The notes beneath the pieces are model-generated. The model was not told where the DNA came from. It saw nothing but the letters and a program-made list of their open reading frames with translations, and searched no databases. From JAWCQZ01 sp038869515 [NCBI: Halobacteria archaeon] (GTDB lineage Archaea > Halobacteriota > Syntropharchaeia > JACQPP01): a stretch of DNA of 64,000 nt. The position numbers and the translations under genes were made by a program. The stretch is taken from positions 62,001 to 126,000 of the forward strand of contig JAWCQZ010000002.1 in assembly GCA_038869515.1 (NCBI GenBank), written 5' to 3'. Shown here in pieces: positions 56,092 to 64,000 of this stretch. Every line of letters starts with the position of its first letter. Positions within the stretch are counted from its first letter, which is position 1.

Positions 56092-58386
56092 ATGCTGCAC
56101 CTCCTCCTCGTCCTCTTCGCTGCGATGCTCGCCGCCCCCGCGGTCCACCGCCTCGCGCGCTCCCGCTCGGGGGCGGTGCTGGCCCTGCTCCCGCTGGCGT
56201 TGACGCTGCATTTCGCCACCCACGTCGGACCCGTCTCGGCGGGGGGCTCGTTCACATATTCCGCCGACTGGGTCCCGAGCCTCGGGGTCCGGTTCTCCCT
56301 CCACCTCGACGGGCTGAGCCTCCTGATGTCGCTGCTCATCACGGGGGTCGGGGCCCTGGTCGTGCTCTACTCGGGGCGCTACCTCGAAGGCCACCCCCAC
56401 CTGGGCCGGTTCTACGCTTCACTCTTCCTCTTCATGGGCTCCATGCTCGGGGTGGTCCTCGCGGACAACGTCGTCACCCTCTTCGTCTTCTGGGAGATGA
56501 CCAGCCTCGCCTCCTACTTCCTCATCGGGTTCCACCACGAGCGGCCGGAGGCGCGCCGCGCCGCCCTCCAGGCGCTCCTGGTCACCGGCCTCGGGGGCCT
56601 CGCGTTGCTGGTCGGGCTCCTCCTCCTCGGGCGGGCGGGCGGGACGTTCGAGCTCTCCGAGCTGTCGGTCCGGGGAGACCTCCTCCGCTCCCACGCCTCC
56701 TATCTGCCCGCGCTCCTCCTGGTCCTGGTCGGCGCCTTCGCCAAGTCGGCGCAGTTCCCCTTCCACTTCTGGCTCCCCAACGCCATGGAGGCCCCCACGC
56801 CGGTGAGCGCCTACCTCCACGCGGCCACCATGGTGAAGGCGGGGGTCTACCTCCTGGCGCGGCTGAGCCCCGCCCTCGGCTCGACCGACGCCTGGCTCTA
56901 CGGCGTGGCGCCGGTCGGTGGGGCGACCATGCTGCTCGGGTCCCTCCTCGCCCTCCGGAGCACCGACCTCAAGCGGATTCTCGCCTACTCCACCGTGGGC
57001 GCCCTGGGGACCCTCACCCTGCTCCTCGGTCTCGGGACGCCGTCGGCGGCCGGGGCCGCGGTGGCATTCCTCCTCGCCCACGCCTTCTACAAGGGGGCGC
57101 TCTTCCTCGTGGCCGGAGCTGTGGACCACGCCGCGGGGAGCCGCGACGCGACCCGCCTCGGGGGCCTCGGCCGGGCGATGCCGGTCACCGCTGCCGCGGC
57201 GGGCCTCGCCGCCCTCTCGATGGCGGGCCTCCCCCTCCTCGCGGGGTCAGCGGCCAAGGAGTCGCTCTACCACTCGGTCCTGGAGTCTTCCCCCTGGCTC
57301 GCGGCAGCCACCCTCTCCTGCGCGGCGATGCTGGCCGGGGTCGCATTCATCGCGGGCCTCCGCCCCTTCCTCGGCCGGGCGCCCGACCCCCCGCTGCCCG
57401 CCCACGAGCCGTCCCCCTCCCTCTGGCTGGGTCCCGCACTCCTGGCGGGATGCGGGCTCGCGGCCGGCCTCCTCTCCGGGGCTGCTGGCGCCCTTCTCCT
57501 CTCTCCCGCGGCCTCCTCGGTCCTCGGCCGGCCGGAGGCCCTCCACCTCCCCCTCCTCCCCGCCCCCGGGCCCGAGGCGGCCCTCAGCGCCGCCTCCGTG
57601 GCCGCGGGCGCCCTCCTCGCGGCGAAGTGGGCCCGGGTGCGGTCGGCGCTGGAGCGTCTCGGGCCGCTCCTCCGGTGGGGGCCCGAGGCGCTCTACGAGG
57701 GGGGGCTCCGGGGGCTCAACGGCCTCGCCCGGGCCCAGACCCGCCTCCTCCAGCACGGCCACCTCCGATTTTACCTGCTGGCGGTCCTGGCGGCGTCGGG
57801 GCTCCTGGGGTGGTGGGCCCTGCTCGGACCGGGCCCCTCGCTCCCCCCCGGGACCGGCTCCGGGACGCGCCTCCACGAACTCCTCCTCGCCGCCCTCATC
57901 CTCGGGGCGACCCTCGCCGCCACCCTCTCCCGCTCCGCCCTCGGGGCCGTGGCGGCCCTCGGCATCGCCGGCTACGGCGTCGGCGTCCTCTATCTCCTCT
58001 TCGGGGCCCCCGACCTCGCCCTGACCCAGGTCGCCGTGGAGACTCTCGCCCTCCTCCTCTTCGTCCGGGTCCTCTACCACATGCCCGACTTAACCCGCCG
58101 CTCGCTCTCCGCCGGCCGGCTCCGGGATGCCGCCGCGGCCCTCGCCGTGGGGGCCCTGATGTCGCTCCTCGCCCTCGGGGCCGTGGCGGCCGAGCACGCC
58201 CCCGCCGTCTCCGGCTACTTCCTCGAGAACAGCGTCGCCCTCGGCCACGGGCGGAACGTCGTGAACGTCATCCTTGTGGACTTCCGGGCCCTCGACACCC
58301 TCGGGGAGATCACCGTCCTCGGGATTGCCGGCATCGGGGTCTACGCCCTCCTCCGCCTCCGGCCGGGGGGGAAGGAGGCGCCTTGA
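56092..58386 (+). CDS. mrpA: Na+/H+ antiporter subunit A (NuoL-like)
   Basis: A 764-residue polytopic subunit with the NuoL-type channel core ([80 protein letters not shown]) that holds the conserved Glu and Lys of proton pathways. The C-terminal part has the MrpA-specific extension including the NuoJ-like segment ([20 protein letters not shown]) and [20 protein letters not shown]. With MrpB-G it forms one complex exporting Na+ for H+. Every junction in the operon is a 4-nt overlap. Confidence 0.95.
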   Translation: MLHLLLVLFAAMLAAPAVHRLARSRSGAVLALLPLALTLHFATHVGPVSAGGSFTYSADWVPSLGVRFSLHLDGLSLLMSLLITGVGALVVLYSGRYLEGHPHLGRFYASLFLFMGSMLGVVLADNVVTLFVFWEMTSLASYFLIGFHHERPEARRAALQALLVTGLGGLALLVGLLLLGRAGGTFELSELSVRGDLLRSHASYLPALLLVLVGAFAKSAQFPFHFWLPNAMEAPTPVSAYLHAATMVKAGVYLLARLSPALGSTDAWLYGVAPVGGATMLLGSLLALRSTDLKRILAYSTVGALGTLTLLLGLGTPSAAGAAVAFLLAHAFYKGALFLVAGAVDHAAGSRDATRLGGLGRAMPVTAAAAGLAALSMAGLPLLAGSAAKESLYHSVLESSPWLAAATLSCAAMLAGVAFIAGLRPFLGRAPDPPLPAHEPSPSLWLGPALLAGCGLAAGLLSGAAGALLLSPAASSVLGRPEALHLPLLPAPGPEAALSAASVAAGALLAAKWARVRSALERLGPLLRWGPEALYEGGLRGLNGLARAQTRLLQHGHLRFYLLAVLAASGLLGWWALLGPGPSLPPGTGSGTRLHELLLAALILGATLAATLSRSALGAVAALGIAGYGVGVLYLLFGAPDLALTQVAVETLALLLFVRVLYHMPDLTRRSLSAGRLRDAAAALAVGALMSLLALGAVAAEHAPAVSGYFLENSVALGHGRNVVNVILVDFRALDTLGEITVLGIAGIGVYALLRLRPGGKEAP

Positions 58387-58796
58387 TCTCCTTCATCCTC
58401 CGGGGAACGGCCCGCCTCCTCACGCCTCTCCTCCTCGCGTTCTCGCTCTTCCTCCTCGTGAGGGGCCACGGCTATCCCGGCGGAGGTTTCGTCGGGGGGC
58501 TGGTGGCCGCCTCCGCCCTCGTCCTCCATGGGCTCGCCTACCGGGGCGGGGCCGCGCGGAGCGCCCTCCGCGCCGACCCGCGCCTCTTCGTCGCCGCGGG
58601 GCTCCTGACCGCCGCGGGGAGCGGCCTCCCCGCCCTCGTCCGGGGCGAGCCCTTCCTCGCCGGCCGGTGGGCCAGGCTCGACCTTGGCGGCGTCGGCCTT
58701 GACCTGGGGACTCCCCTCATCTTCGACGCTGGCGTCTACCTCGTTGTCCTGGGCGCCACCATGGCGGTCCTGCTCCCGCTCCTGGAGGAGCAGTGA
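58383..58796 (+). CDS. mrpB: Na+/H+ antiporter subunit B
   Basis: A 137-residue MrpB membrane subunit: [40 protein letters not shown] and [20 protein letters not shown], with the G-x-GFVGG and LIFD-x-GVY signatures. It begins with TTG at 58383 in a TTGA overlap with the mrpA stop; no ATG or GTG lies nearby in frame, so this is a rare TTG start. Confidence 0.92.
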   Translation: MISFILRGTARLLTPLLLAFSLFLLVRGHGYPGGGFVGGLVAASALVLHGLAYRGGAARSALRADPRLFVAAGLLTAAGSGLPALVRGEPFLAGRWARLDLGGVGLDLGTPLIFDAGVYLVVLGATMAVLLPLLEEQ

Positions 58797-59167
58797 CGGA
58801 GGCCGTCCTCGCCACCGTCGCGGGGGGCCTCTTCGCTGCGGGCCTCTACATGATGCTGCGGCGCAGCATCCTTCGCTTCGCCATCGGCCTCGCCACGCTC
58901 TCCAACGGCGCCAACCTGCTCATCTTCACGGCCGGAGGCCTGACCCGGGACCGCCCGCCTCTCGCCCCCGCCGGGGGCGGGGCCCCTCCGCCGCCCGTGG
59001 CCGACCCCCTCCCCCAGGCCCTCATCCTCACCGCCATCGTCATCAGCTTCGGCGTCCTCGCCTTCGCGCTGGCGCTCGTCCGCCGCTTCCACGAGACCGT
59101 GGGCTCGGACGACTCCGACGCCGCCTCGATGGCCGAGTCGCTGGAGGAGGGGGAGGCCCCGCCGTGA
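58793..59167 (+). CDS. mrpC: Na+/H+ antiporter subunit C (NuoK-like)
   Basis: A 124-residue NuoK-like subunit with three membrane helices: [37 protein letters not shown] and [20 protein letters not shown]. The [14 protein letters not shown] segment is diagnostic of MrpC. The C-terminal tail ([19 protein letters not shown]) is acidic. GTG start overlapping mrpB. Confidence 0.94.
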   Translation: MTEAVLATVAGGLFAAGLYMMLRRSILRFAIGLATLSNGANLLIFTAGGLTRDRPPLAPAGGGAPPPPVADPLPQALILTAIVISFGVLAFALALVRRFHETVGSDDSDAASMAESLEEGEAPP

Positions 59168-60657
59168 CCCTCCTCATCGTCCTTCCGCTCCTCATCCCCC
59201 TCCTCACCGCAGCGCTCCTCCTCGCCCTCGGCCGGTGGCGGCGGGCCCAGGGTTGGGGCGGGGTCGCGGGGGCGGCCCTCCTCCTCGCCGCAGGCGTCGC
59301 CCTGCTCGACCGGGTCTCCCGGGAGGGCATCCAGGCGACCCCGATGGGCGCCTGGCCCGCCCCGTTCGGCATCGTCCTCGTCGCCGACCTCTTCAGCGCG
59401 GTGATGGTCGTGGTGGCCGGAATCATCGGCCTCTGCGTGGCCGTCTTCTCCCTCGCCAACGTCGGGAGGCGCCACTGGTCCTTCGGATACTTCCCGCTCG
59501 TCCACCTCCTCCTCGCAGGGGTGTGCGGCGCCTTCCTCACGGGCGACATTTTCAACCTCTACGTCTGGTTCGAGGTCCTGCTCATCGCCTCCTTCGTCCT
59601 CCTCGCCCTGGGGGGAGGGAGGGCCCAGATGGAGGGCGCGCTGAAATACGTCGCCCTCAACCTGGTCTCCTCCGCACTCTTCCTGGTGGGGGCGGGCCTC
59701 CTCTACGGCATGGCCGGGACCCTGAACCTGGCTGACATCCCCGGGAAACTGGGCTCCAGCGGCGACCCCGGCCTGACTGCCGCCGTGGCCGCCCTCTTCC
59801 TCTCGGCCTTCAGCATCAAGGCGGCGACCTTCCCCTTCTTCTTCTGGCTCCCCGCCTCCTACCACACCCCCCCGGCGGCGGTGTCGGCGCTCTTCGCGGG
59901 CCTCCTCACCAAAGTGGGGGTCTACGCCCTCATCCGCGTCTTCACTCTGGTCTTCCCTCCGGAGGCCGGCCACCCCCACGCCCTCATCCTCGCCCTCTCG
60001 GGCGCCACCATGGTGACGGGCGTCCTGGGGGCCGTGGCCCAGGGCGAGTTCCGGCGCGTCCTGTCGTTCCACATCATCAGCCAGATAGGGTACATGACCC
60101 TGGGCCTCGGGCTCTACACGCCCCTCGCCCTCGGGGGCTCCATCTTCTACATCGTCCACCACATCATCGTCAAGACCAACCTCTTTCTCGTGGGCGGGGT
60201 GGTCCAGAGGCTCCACGGGACCTCGCGGCTGAAGGCTCTGGGCGGACTCCACGGGTCGCGCCCCCTCCTCGGCGTCCTCTTCCTGGTCCCCGCCCTCTCC
60301 CTCGGCGGCGTCCCGCCCCTCTCGGGCTTCTTCGCGAAACTCTCGCTGGCGATGGCCGGCCTCTCGGCCGGGCAGCACGCCATTGTGGCGGTCGCCCTCG
60401 CGGTGGGGCTCCTGACGCTTTTCTCGATGACCAAACTCTGGGCCGAGGCCTTCTGGAAGCCGGCCCCGCCGGCGCCCCCGCCTCCTCCGCCGGGCCGCCG
60501 CGAGATGGTCCCCCTCCTCGCCCCCATCGTCGGCCTGGCGGCCCTCACCGTGGTCCTGGGCCTGGCGGCCGAGCCCTTCCTCGCCCTCTCGCTCCGGGCG
60601 GCCGAGCAGTTGATGGACCCGTCCGAATACATCGCCGCGGTCCTGGGGGCGCCGTGA
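59164..60657 (+). CDS. mrpD: Na+/H+ antiporter subunit D (NuoN/M-like)
   Basis: A 497-residue antiporter-like subunit with 14 helices. Signature segments are [60 protein letters not shown] and [16 protein letters not shown], with the key Glu and Lys residues in place. A Pro-rich cytoplasmic loop ([16 protein letters not shown]) separates the last helices. GTG start overlapping mrpC. Confidence 0.95.
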   Translation: MTLLIVLPLLIPLLTAALLLALGRWRRAQGWGGVAGAALLLAAGVALLDRVSREGIQATPMGAWPAPFGIVLVADLFSAVMVVVAGIIGLCVAVFSLANVGRRHWSFGYFPLVHLLLAGVCGAFLTGDIFNLYVWFEVLLIASFVLLALGGGRAQMEGALKYVALNLVSSALFLVGAGLLYGMAGTLNLADIPGKLGSSGDPGLTAAVAALFLSAFSIKAATFPFFFWLPASYHTPPAAVSALFAGLLTKVGVYALIRVFTLVFPPEAGHPHALILALSGATMVTGVLGAVAQGEFRRVLSFHIISQIGYMTLGLGLYTPLALGGSIFYIVHHIIVKTNLFLVGGVVQRLHGTSRLKALGGLHGSRPLLGVLFLVPALSLGGVPPLSGFFAKLSLAMAGLSAGQHAIVAVALAVGLLTLFSMTKLWAEAFWKPAPPAPPPPPPGRREMVPLLAPIVGLAALTVVLGLAAEPFLALSLRAAEQLMDPSEYIAAVLGAP

Positions 60658-61001
60658 CCTCCATCCGCGCGCTGTCGAAGGTCCTCCGCGCGCTCGGGTT
60701 CGCGGCTTTTTACCTCCGGGAGGTCCTCCTCGCCAACCTCCAGGTGGCCCGGGAGGTGGTGCGCCCCCGCTTCCGGATGCGGCCGGCCATCGTCGCCGTG
60801 CCCCTGGAGGCTCGGACGCCAGCGGAAATCATCCTCCTCGCCAACCTCATCACGATGACCCCCGGGACCCTCAGCGTCGACCTCTCCACCGACCGGAGCG
60901 TCCTCTACGTCCACGCCCTCTTCCCGGGCGGCGACGCCGAGGCGTTCCGCCGCTCCCTCCGGGAGCGCCTCGAGCGCCGGGTCCTGGAGGTGCTGCGGTG
61001 A
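60654..61001 (+). CDS. mrpE: Na+/H+ antiporter subunit E
   Basis: A 115-residue MrpE subunit: [20 protein letters not shown] followed by the domain motif [40 protein letters not shown] and [13 protein letters not shown]. Only the N-terminal region is membrane-embedded; family members usually carry one more N-terminal helix, so this is a short version. GTG start overlapping mrpD. Confidence 0.92.
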   Translation: MTSIRALSKVLRALGFAAFYLREVLLANLQVAREVVRPRFRMRPAIVAVPLEARTPAEIILLANLITMTPGTLSVDLSTDRSVLYVHALFPGGDAEAFRRSLRERLERRVLEVLR

Positions 61002-61279
61002 GCCCGGGGGGCCCGGTCGCGGCCGTCGCGGCCCCGGTGCTGGCGGTCCTCGCCCTCGCGATGCTCCTCGCGCTGCTCCGGCTGGTCCGCGGGCCCCGCC
61101 TCCCCGACCGGGTGGTCGCCCTGGAACTGACCACGACCCTGACGGTGGCCATCGCGGCGGTCCACACCGTCGGGTCGGGCCACCCCGCCTTCCTCGACGC
61201 CGCCCTCGTGCTGGCCCTCGTCTCCTTCCTCGGGACCGTGGCCGTGGCCCGGTACATCGAGGAGAGGGTCGCGCCATGA
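60998..61279 (+). CDS. mrpF: Na+/H+ antiporter subunit F
   Basis: A 93-residue protein with three helices (PVLAVLALAMLLALLRLVRG, TTTLTVAIAAVHTVGSGH, ALVLALVSFLGTVAVARYI) and the MrpF signature GPRLPDRVVALELTT. GTG start overlapping mrpE. Confidence 0.92.
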   Translation: MSPGGPVAAVAAPVLAVLALAMLLALLRLVRGPRLPDRVVALELTTTLTVAIAAVHTVGSGHPAFLDAALVLALVSFLGTVAVARYIEERVAP

Positions 61280-61662
61280 GCGAGTGGCTGGTGGCCGCGC
61301 TGATGGCGGGCGGCGCGGCCTTCTCCCTCCTCGCGGCCGTCGGCGTCGTCCGGATGCCCGACCTCTACACCCGACTCCAGGTGGCCACCAAGGCGACGAC
61401 CCTCGGGACCATCCTCCCCCTCTTGGCGGCGGGGCTCCACTTCGGCGGATGGGACGTTCCCCTCCGCGCCGCGGCGGTCGTCCTCTTCCTCTTCCTGACC
61501 GCCCCGGTGGCGGCCCACATGATCGGCCGCGCGGCCTACCTCTCCGGGGAGCCCCTCTGGGACCGCTCCGTCCGGGACGACCTCCGCGGCCGCTACGACA
61601 TCGAGCGCAATATTCTCGCGGGCCCGCCGCCGGAGCCTTCCCGGGGGCCCCGCGAAGGGTAG
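61276..61662 (+). CDS. mrpG: Na+/H+ antiporter subunit G
   Basis: A 128-residue MrpG subunit: FSLLAAVGVVRMPDLYTRLQ, VATKATTLGTILPLLAAGLH and VVLFLFLTAPVAAHMIGRAA, the RMPDLYTRLQVATKA motif being diagnostic. The C-terminal 35 residues are hydrophilic. It is the last gene of the operon and faces nusA with a 12-nt gap; no obvious poly-T terminator is seen. Confidence 0.94.
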   Translation: MSEWLVAALMAGGAAFSLLAAVGVVRMPDLYTRLQVATKATTLGTILPLLAAGLHFGGWDVPLRAAAVVLFLFLTAPVAAHMIGRAAYLSGEPLWDRSVRDDLRGRYDIERNILAGPPPEPSRGPREG

Positions 61663-61674
61663 GGGTCCCCCCGG

Positions 61675-62109
61675 CTACCTGCCCTTGAGTTGGGCCCCCA
61701 CCACGACCTCGTCAATCCCGAGGTGGCGCCGGGCCAGTTGCCGGATGAGCGCGATGTTGCGGCCCCCCTTCCCGATGGCGACCCCCCGGTAGAGCTTCGG
61801 TACCTGGACGTAGGCTTTCCGGGAGCCCTCCTGCTCCTCCAGGGCGACGGTTTCTACCTGGACGGGCGCGAAGGCGTCGGCGAGGAACCGGGCGGGGTCC
61901 GGGGAGGACTCCACGAGTTTGATCTTCCGCTGCAGCGCCCTCTCCAGCCGCTGGATGGCCTCGGGGTCCCGGAGGGTCCTCCGCGCCTCCCCCGGGCGGA
62001 CCACGTAGATGACCCTCTGCGCGTCCCCGACGCAGTCCTCGGCCTGGGTCCGGGTGAGGCGCTCCAGGGCCGAAATCCACTGGAGTTCCGTCGTCCCGAG
62101 GCGGATCAC
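61675..62109 (-). CDS. nusA: Archaeal NusA transcription elongation factor
   Basis: A 144-residue archaeal NusA made of two KH RNA-binding domains without the bacterial S1 part. TRTQAEDCVGDAQRVIYVVR begins the first; KAYVQVPKLYRGVAIGKGGR with NIALIRQLARRHLGIDEV is the second KH GXXG loop (GKGG). The start is GTG at 62109, making a GTGA overlap with the rpl30e stop. The gene order rpoA1-rpoA2-rpl30e-nusA is the standard archaeal cluster. Confidence 0.93.
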   Translation of the reverse strand: MIRLGTTELQWISALERLTRTQAEDCVGDAQRVIYVVRPGEARRTLRDPEAIQRLERALQRKIKLVESSPDPARFLADAFAPVQVETVALEEQEGSRKAYVQVPKLYRGVAIGKGGRNIALIRQLARRHLGIDEVVVGAQLKGR

Positions 62110-62495
62110 TGCATCTTCTCTTCGGGGGCCGCCTCGGAGGCCTCCGCGGGGGGCTTCTCCTTCCTGGCCCGCTTTCCCCGTCCGCGGCGCGCGGGCCCCT
62201 CCCCGCCCTTCACCGCAGCGAGAATGTCGGAGTCGCCGGGGTCGAGGACCGCCAGGAGGCCGACCGAGAAGGGCTTGCCGCACGCGGTCCCCAGCTCCTG
62301 GTTGCTCCCCGGGAAGAGGAACAGGGGCGGGGGAGAGGCGGTCTGCTGGAGCCGCTCCACCACCCCTGGCGGCGGGTTGCGGGAGGCGACCACCAGTTTC
62401 GCCTTCCTCTTCTCGACCGCCTGCAGGGCCCCCTTCGTCCCCAGGACGACGTCGCCGGTCTCGATCGCCCGGCGGAGGGAGCGGTCCAAGTCCAT
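62106..62495 (-). CDS. rpl30e: Ribosomal protein L30e
   Basis: A 129-residue L7Ae/L30e-fold protein: LDRSLRRAIETGDVVLGTKG, LQAVEKRKAKLVVASRNPPP, and a TACGKPFSVGLLAVLDPGDS segment. The C-terminal 30 residues (GRGKRARKEKPPAEASEAAP) are an extra charged tail compared with the usual roughly 100-residue archaeal L30e. It begins directly after the rpoA2 stop codon without a gap. Confidence 0.92.
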   Translation of the reverse strand: MDLDRSLRRAIETGDVVLGTKGALQAVEKRKAKLVVASRNPPPGVVERLQQTASPPPLFLFPGSNQELGTACGKPFSVGLLAVLDPGDSDILAAVKGGEGPARRGRGKRARKEKPPAEASEAAPEEKMQ

Positions 62496-63860
62496 CTACG
62501 CGGAGTCCTCGGCCTTCGGGGCCTCGGGCCTGTCGTATCGCTTGGCGACCAGTTCGACGTCGCCGGTCCCCAGCCGGATGGGCTGCCCCACGATGACGTT
62601 CTCCGTGACCCCCCGGAGGGCGTCCACGTCCCCCCGGACGGCGGCGTCGAGCAGCTGGTTCGTGGTGACCTCGAACGCGGCCCGGGAGAGGACCGAGGCC
62701 TTCTCGCCGGCGATGCCGTGGCGGCCGATCTGCTTGACCTCGCCGTCGGCGGTCATGATGTCGGCCACCAGCATGATGTGCCGGACGTCCACGTCCAGCC
62801 CCTGCTCGCCCAGGGTCTCAGTGGCCTCGTGGATGATGAGGTTCCGCGCGGCCTCGATGCCCAGGGTCTCGGCCACCTCGTAGATGTTGTTGGTCCGGGT
62901 GCGGATGGCGTCAATGCCCTTGACCTTCAGGACCCGTTCGAGGTCGGAGCCTTCGGTGTAGAGGACGAATTCGTCCTCCACCTTCCGGATGACCACCCGC
63001 TCGATGGAGGAGATGCCCCGGAGCGTGAGCCGCCGGACGCGGTCCCGGAGTTTCAGGAGGTCCTTGTAAGTTCCCGACTTCGGCGTGAGGCGGATGCGGT
63101 TCCCCCGCACGTCCTTCTTGACCTCGGTGAAGGCGAGGCGCCGGTCCACGGTCTCGAAGGTGAGCTTGCGCTTCTCCAGGAGGGCCGGGTCGAGGCGGAC
63201 CTCCAGGGAGTTGTCCTCCGAGTCGGTGGCCAGTTCGCCCACGTGGTCCATGTAGGTGGCCTCGATCTCCCGGGCCAGGGTATGGGCCTTCTCCCGGTCG
63301 TAGCGGCAGTCCCGGTCGAGGTAGATGGTCATGATGGGGGTCGAGGGGATGCGCCGCGCGTCCACGATTTCGATGAGGCGGGGGAGCCCCAGGGTGACGT
63401 TGAGCTCTGCGACGCCCGCGTAGTGGAACGTCCGCATGGTCATCTGGGTCCCGGGCTCGCCGATGGACTGGGCGGCCACGATCCCCACGGGCTCGCAGGG
63501 CTCCACGCGGGCTTCGCGGTATTTCTGCACCACGAGGCGGAACACCCGGTCGAGGTCCTCGGGGTCGATCTCCTTCTCGTGCTTCAGCAGGTAGTACTGG
63601 AGCTCCCGGATGACGCCTGCGGGCAGGGGGAGCGCCCGGGTCTTCTCCGCGATGGCCCTCCAGAAGGGCGAGACGAGGCCGATGAGGTCCTCCACCCGGG
63701 CCCGGCTCCGGACGGCGGCGTAGTCCCACTCCGCCCGGAGGAGGAGGGAGGCGGTGCTGGTGTCCACGCCCCGGTTCTCCAACTCCTGCTTGGCTTCCTT
63801 GACCACTCGGATGTCCTTCCGGGGCTTGGTTTTCGCCGGGGGGGTCTTGGGGGTCGCCAT
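62496..63860 (-). CDS. rpoA2: DNA-directed RNA polymerase subunit A''
   Basis: A 454-residue C-terminal fragment of the largest RNA polymerase subunit. The bridge/trigger-loop region [20 protein letters not shown] and [20 protein letters not shown] is intact, followed by [18 protein letters not shown] and the C-terminal [38 protein letters not shown] and [20 protein letters not shown]. About 60 N-terminal residues ([18 protein letters not shown] and on) extend beyond the usual roughly 390-residue subunit. The gene starts 1 nt after the A' stop codon. Confidence 0.96.
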   Translation of the reverse strand: MATPKTPPAKTKPRKDIRVVKEAKQELENRGVDTSTASLLLRAEWDYAAVRSRARVEDLIGLVSPFWRAIAEKTRALPLPAGVIRELQYYLLKHEKEIDPEDLDRVFRLVVQKYREARVEPCEPVGIVAAQSIGEPGTQMTMRTFHYAGVAELNVTLGLPRLIEIVDARRIPSTPIMTIYLDRDCRYDREKAHTLAREIEATYMDHVGELATDSEDNSLEVRLDPALLEKRKLTFETVDRRLAFTEVKKDVRGNRIRLTPKSGTYKDLLKLRDRVRRLTLRGISSIERVVIRKVEDEFVLYTEGSDLERVLKVKGIDAIRTRTNNIYEVAETLGIEAARNLIIHEATETLGEQGLDVDVRHIMLVADIMTADGEVKQIGRHGIAGEKASVLSRAAFEVTTNQLLDAAVRGDVDALRGVTENVIVGQPIRLGTGDVELVAKRYDRPEAPKAEDSA

Positions 63861-63861
63861 G

Positions 63862-64000
63862 TCACTCCTCCGTCAGGCTCCCCGCCACGGTGCGGATGAT
63901 GCGGGGGATGTTCACGGCCTTGCCGTAGTCGCTCTTGGCAGGGTCCACGTTGTCCTCGCCGTAGAGGAACTGGACCACGACGCCCCGGGTCTCCCGGACG
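63862..64000 (-). CDS. rpoA1: DNA-directed RNA polymerase subunit A' (C-terminal end only)
   Basis: The last 45 codons of the A' subunit: [40 protein letters not shown], then EE and TGA. The [12 protein letters not shown] motif is the conserved end of archaeal A'. The rest of the gene lies beyond the window edge. Confidence 0.93.
   Translation of the reverse strand, partial: VRETRGVVVQFLYGEDNVDPAKSDYGKAVNIPRIIRTVAGSLTEE

Overview
This 64 kb window is a GC-rich archaeal chromosome segment. The archaeal evidence is strong: RNA polymerase split into A' and A'' followed by L30e and archaeal NusA; Trm1 tRNA methyltransferase; the archaeosine radical-SAM enzyme RaSEA; two diphthamide genes; a GHMP-type archaeal shikimate kinase; a PGF-CTERM surface protein; and TATA boxes about 24-30 nt before start codons, which implies mostly leaderless mRNAs. 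The mix of an aerobic-type cytochrome bc chain, Mrp antiporter, aconitase, biotin carboxylases and a giant Asn/Thr/Ser-rich surface protein would fit a high-GC Thermoplasmatota-like lineage, but that placement is inference.

Layout. 1-4.1 kb (minus): malate dehydrogenase, biotin carrier, biotin carboxylase and carboxyltransferase (partial). 4.2-15.7 kb: Trm1, an HTH-HisI fusion, a saccharopine-dehydrogenase-like gene with an M28 peptidase and a PAP2 phosphatase, a bactofilin-like protein, a second biotin carboxylase, chorismate mutase, RaSEA, an Lrp-type regulator operon and biotin ligase. 15.7-26.5 kb (minus): a 3333-residue secreted protein coupled to a small anchored partner. 26.5-32.8 kb: VapBC between 106-bp direct repeats, a winged-helix regulator, aconitase, an HxlR regulator facing a broken nitroreductase gene, pirin and tRNA-Asp. 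32.9-37 kb (minus): an LLM oxidoreductase and an nth-aroK-(chorismate mutase/purM fusion) operon. 37-42 kb: cytochrome c, Rieske and cytochrome b genes, with a cytochrome b C-half fused to a two-cluster ferredoxin, then UbiA. 42-48 kb: phosphoesterase, dehalogenase-like hydrolase, secreted proteins and DPH6. 47.8-50.1 kb is a scarred island: gene debris, an orphan PGF-CTERM tail, a toxin-antitoxin pair, and a decayed IS630 joined to a beta-helix protein. 50.2-56 kb: aminotransferase, PHI, Dph2, a JAMM protease operon and a Ca/Na exchanger. 56-61.7 kb: a complete mrpABCDEFG operon. 61.7-64 kb (minus): nusA, rpl30e, rpoA2 and the end of rpoA1.

Together the genes describe a respiring heterotroph: TCA and carboxylation enzymes, a quinol-oxidising bc-type complex, UbiA possibly for its quinone, and Mrp for sodium/proton exchange. 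The most unusual signal is a set of short palindromic or repeated elements. One is about 100 bp, present twice with only two substitutions and a 2-nt indel, and each copy begins exactly at a stop codon. Other hairpin or repeat tracts lie in frame inside conserved enzymes (biotin carboxylase, aminotransferase) and in the leader of a surface protein, and shorter repeat families recur in intergenic DNA.
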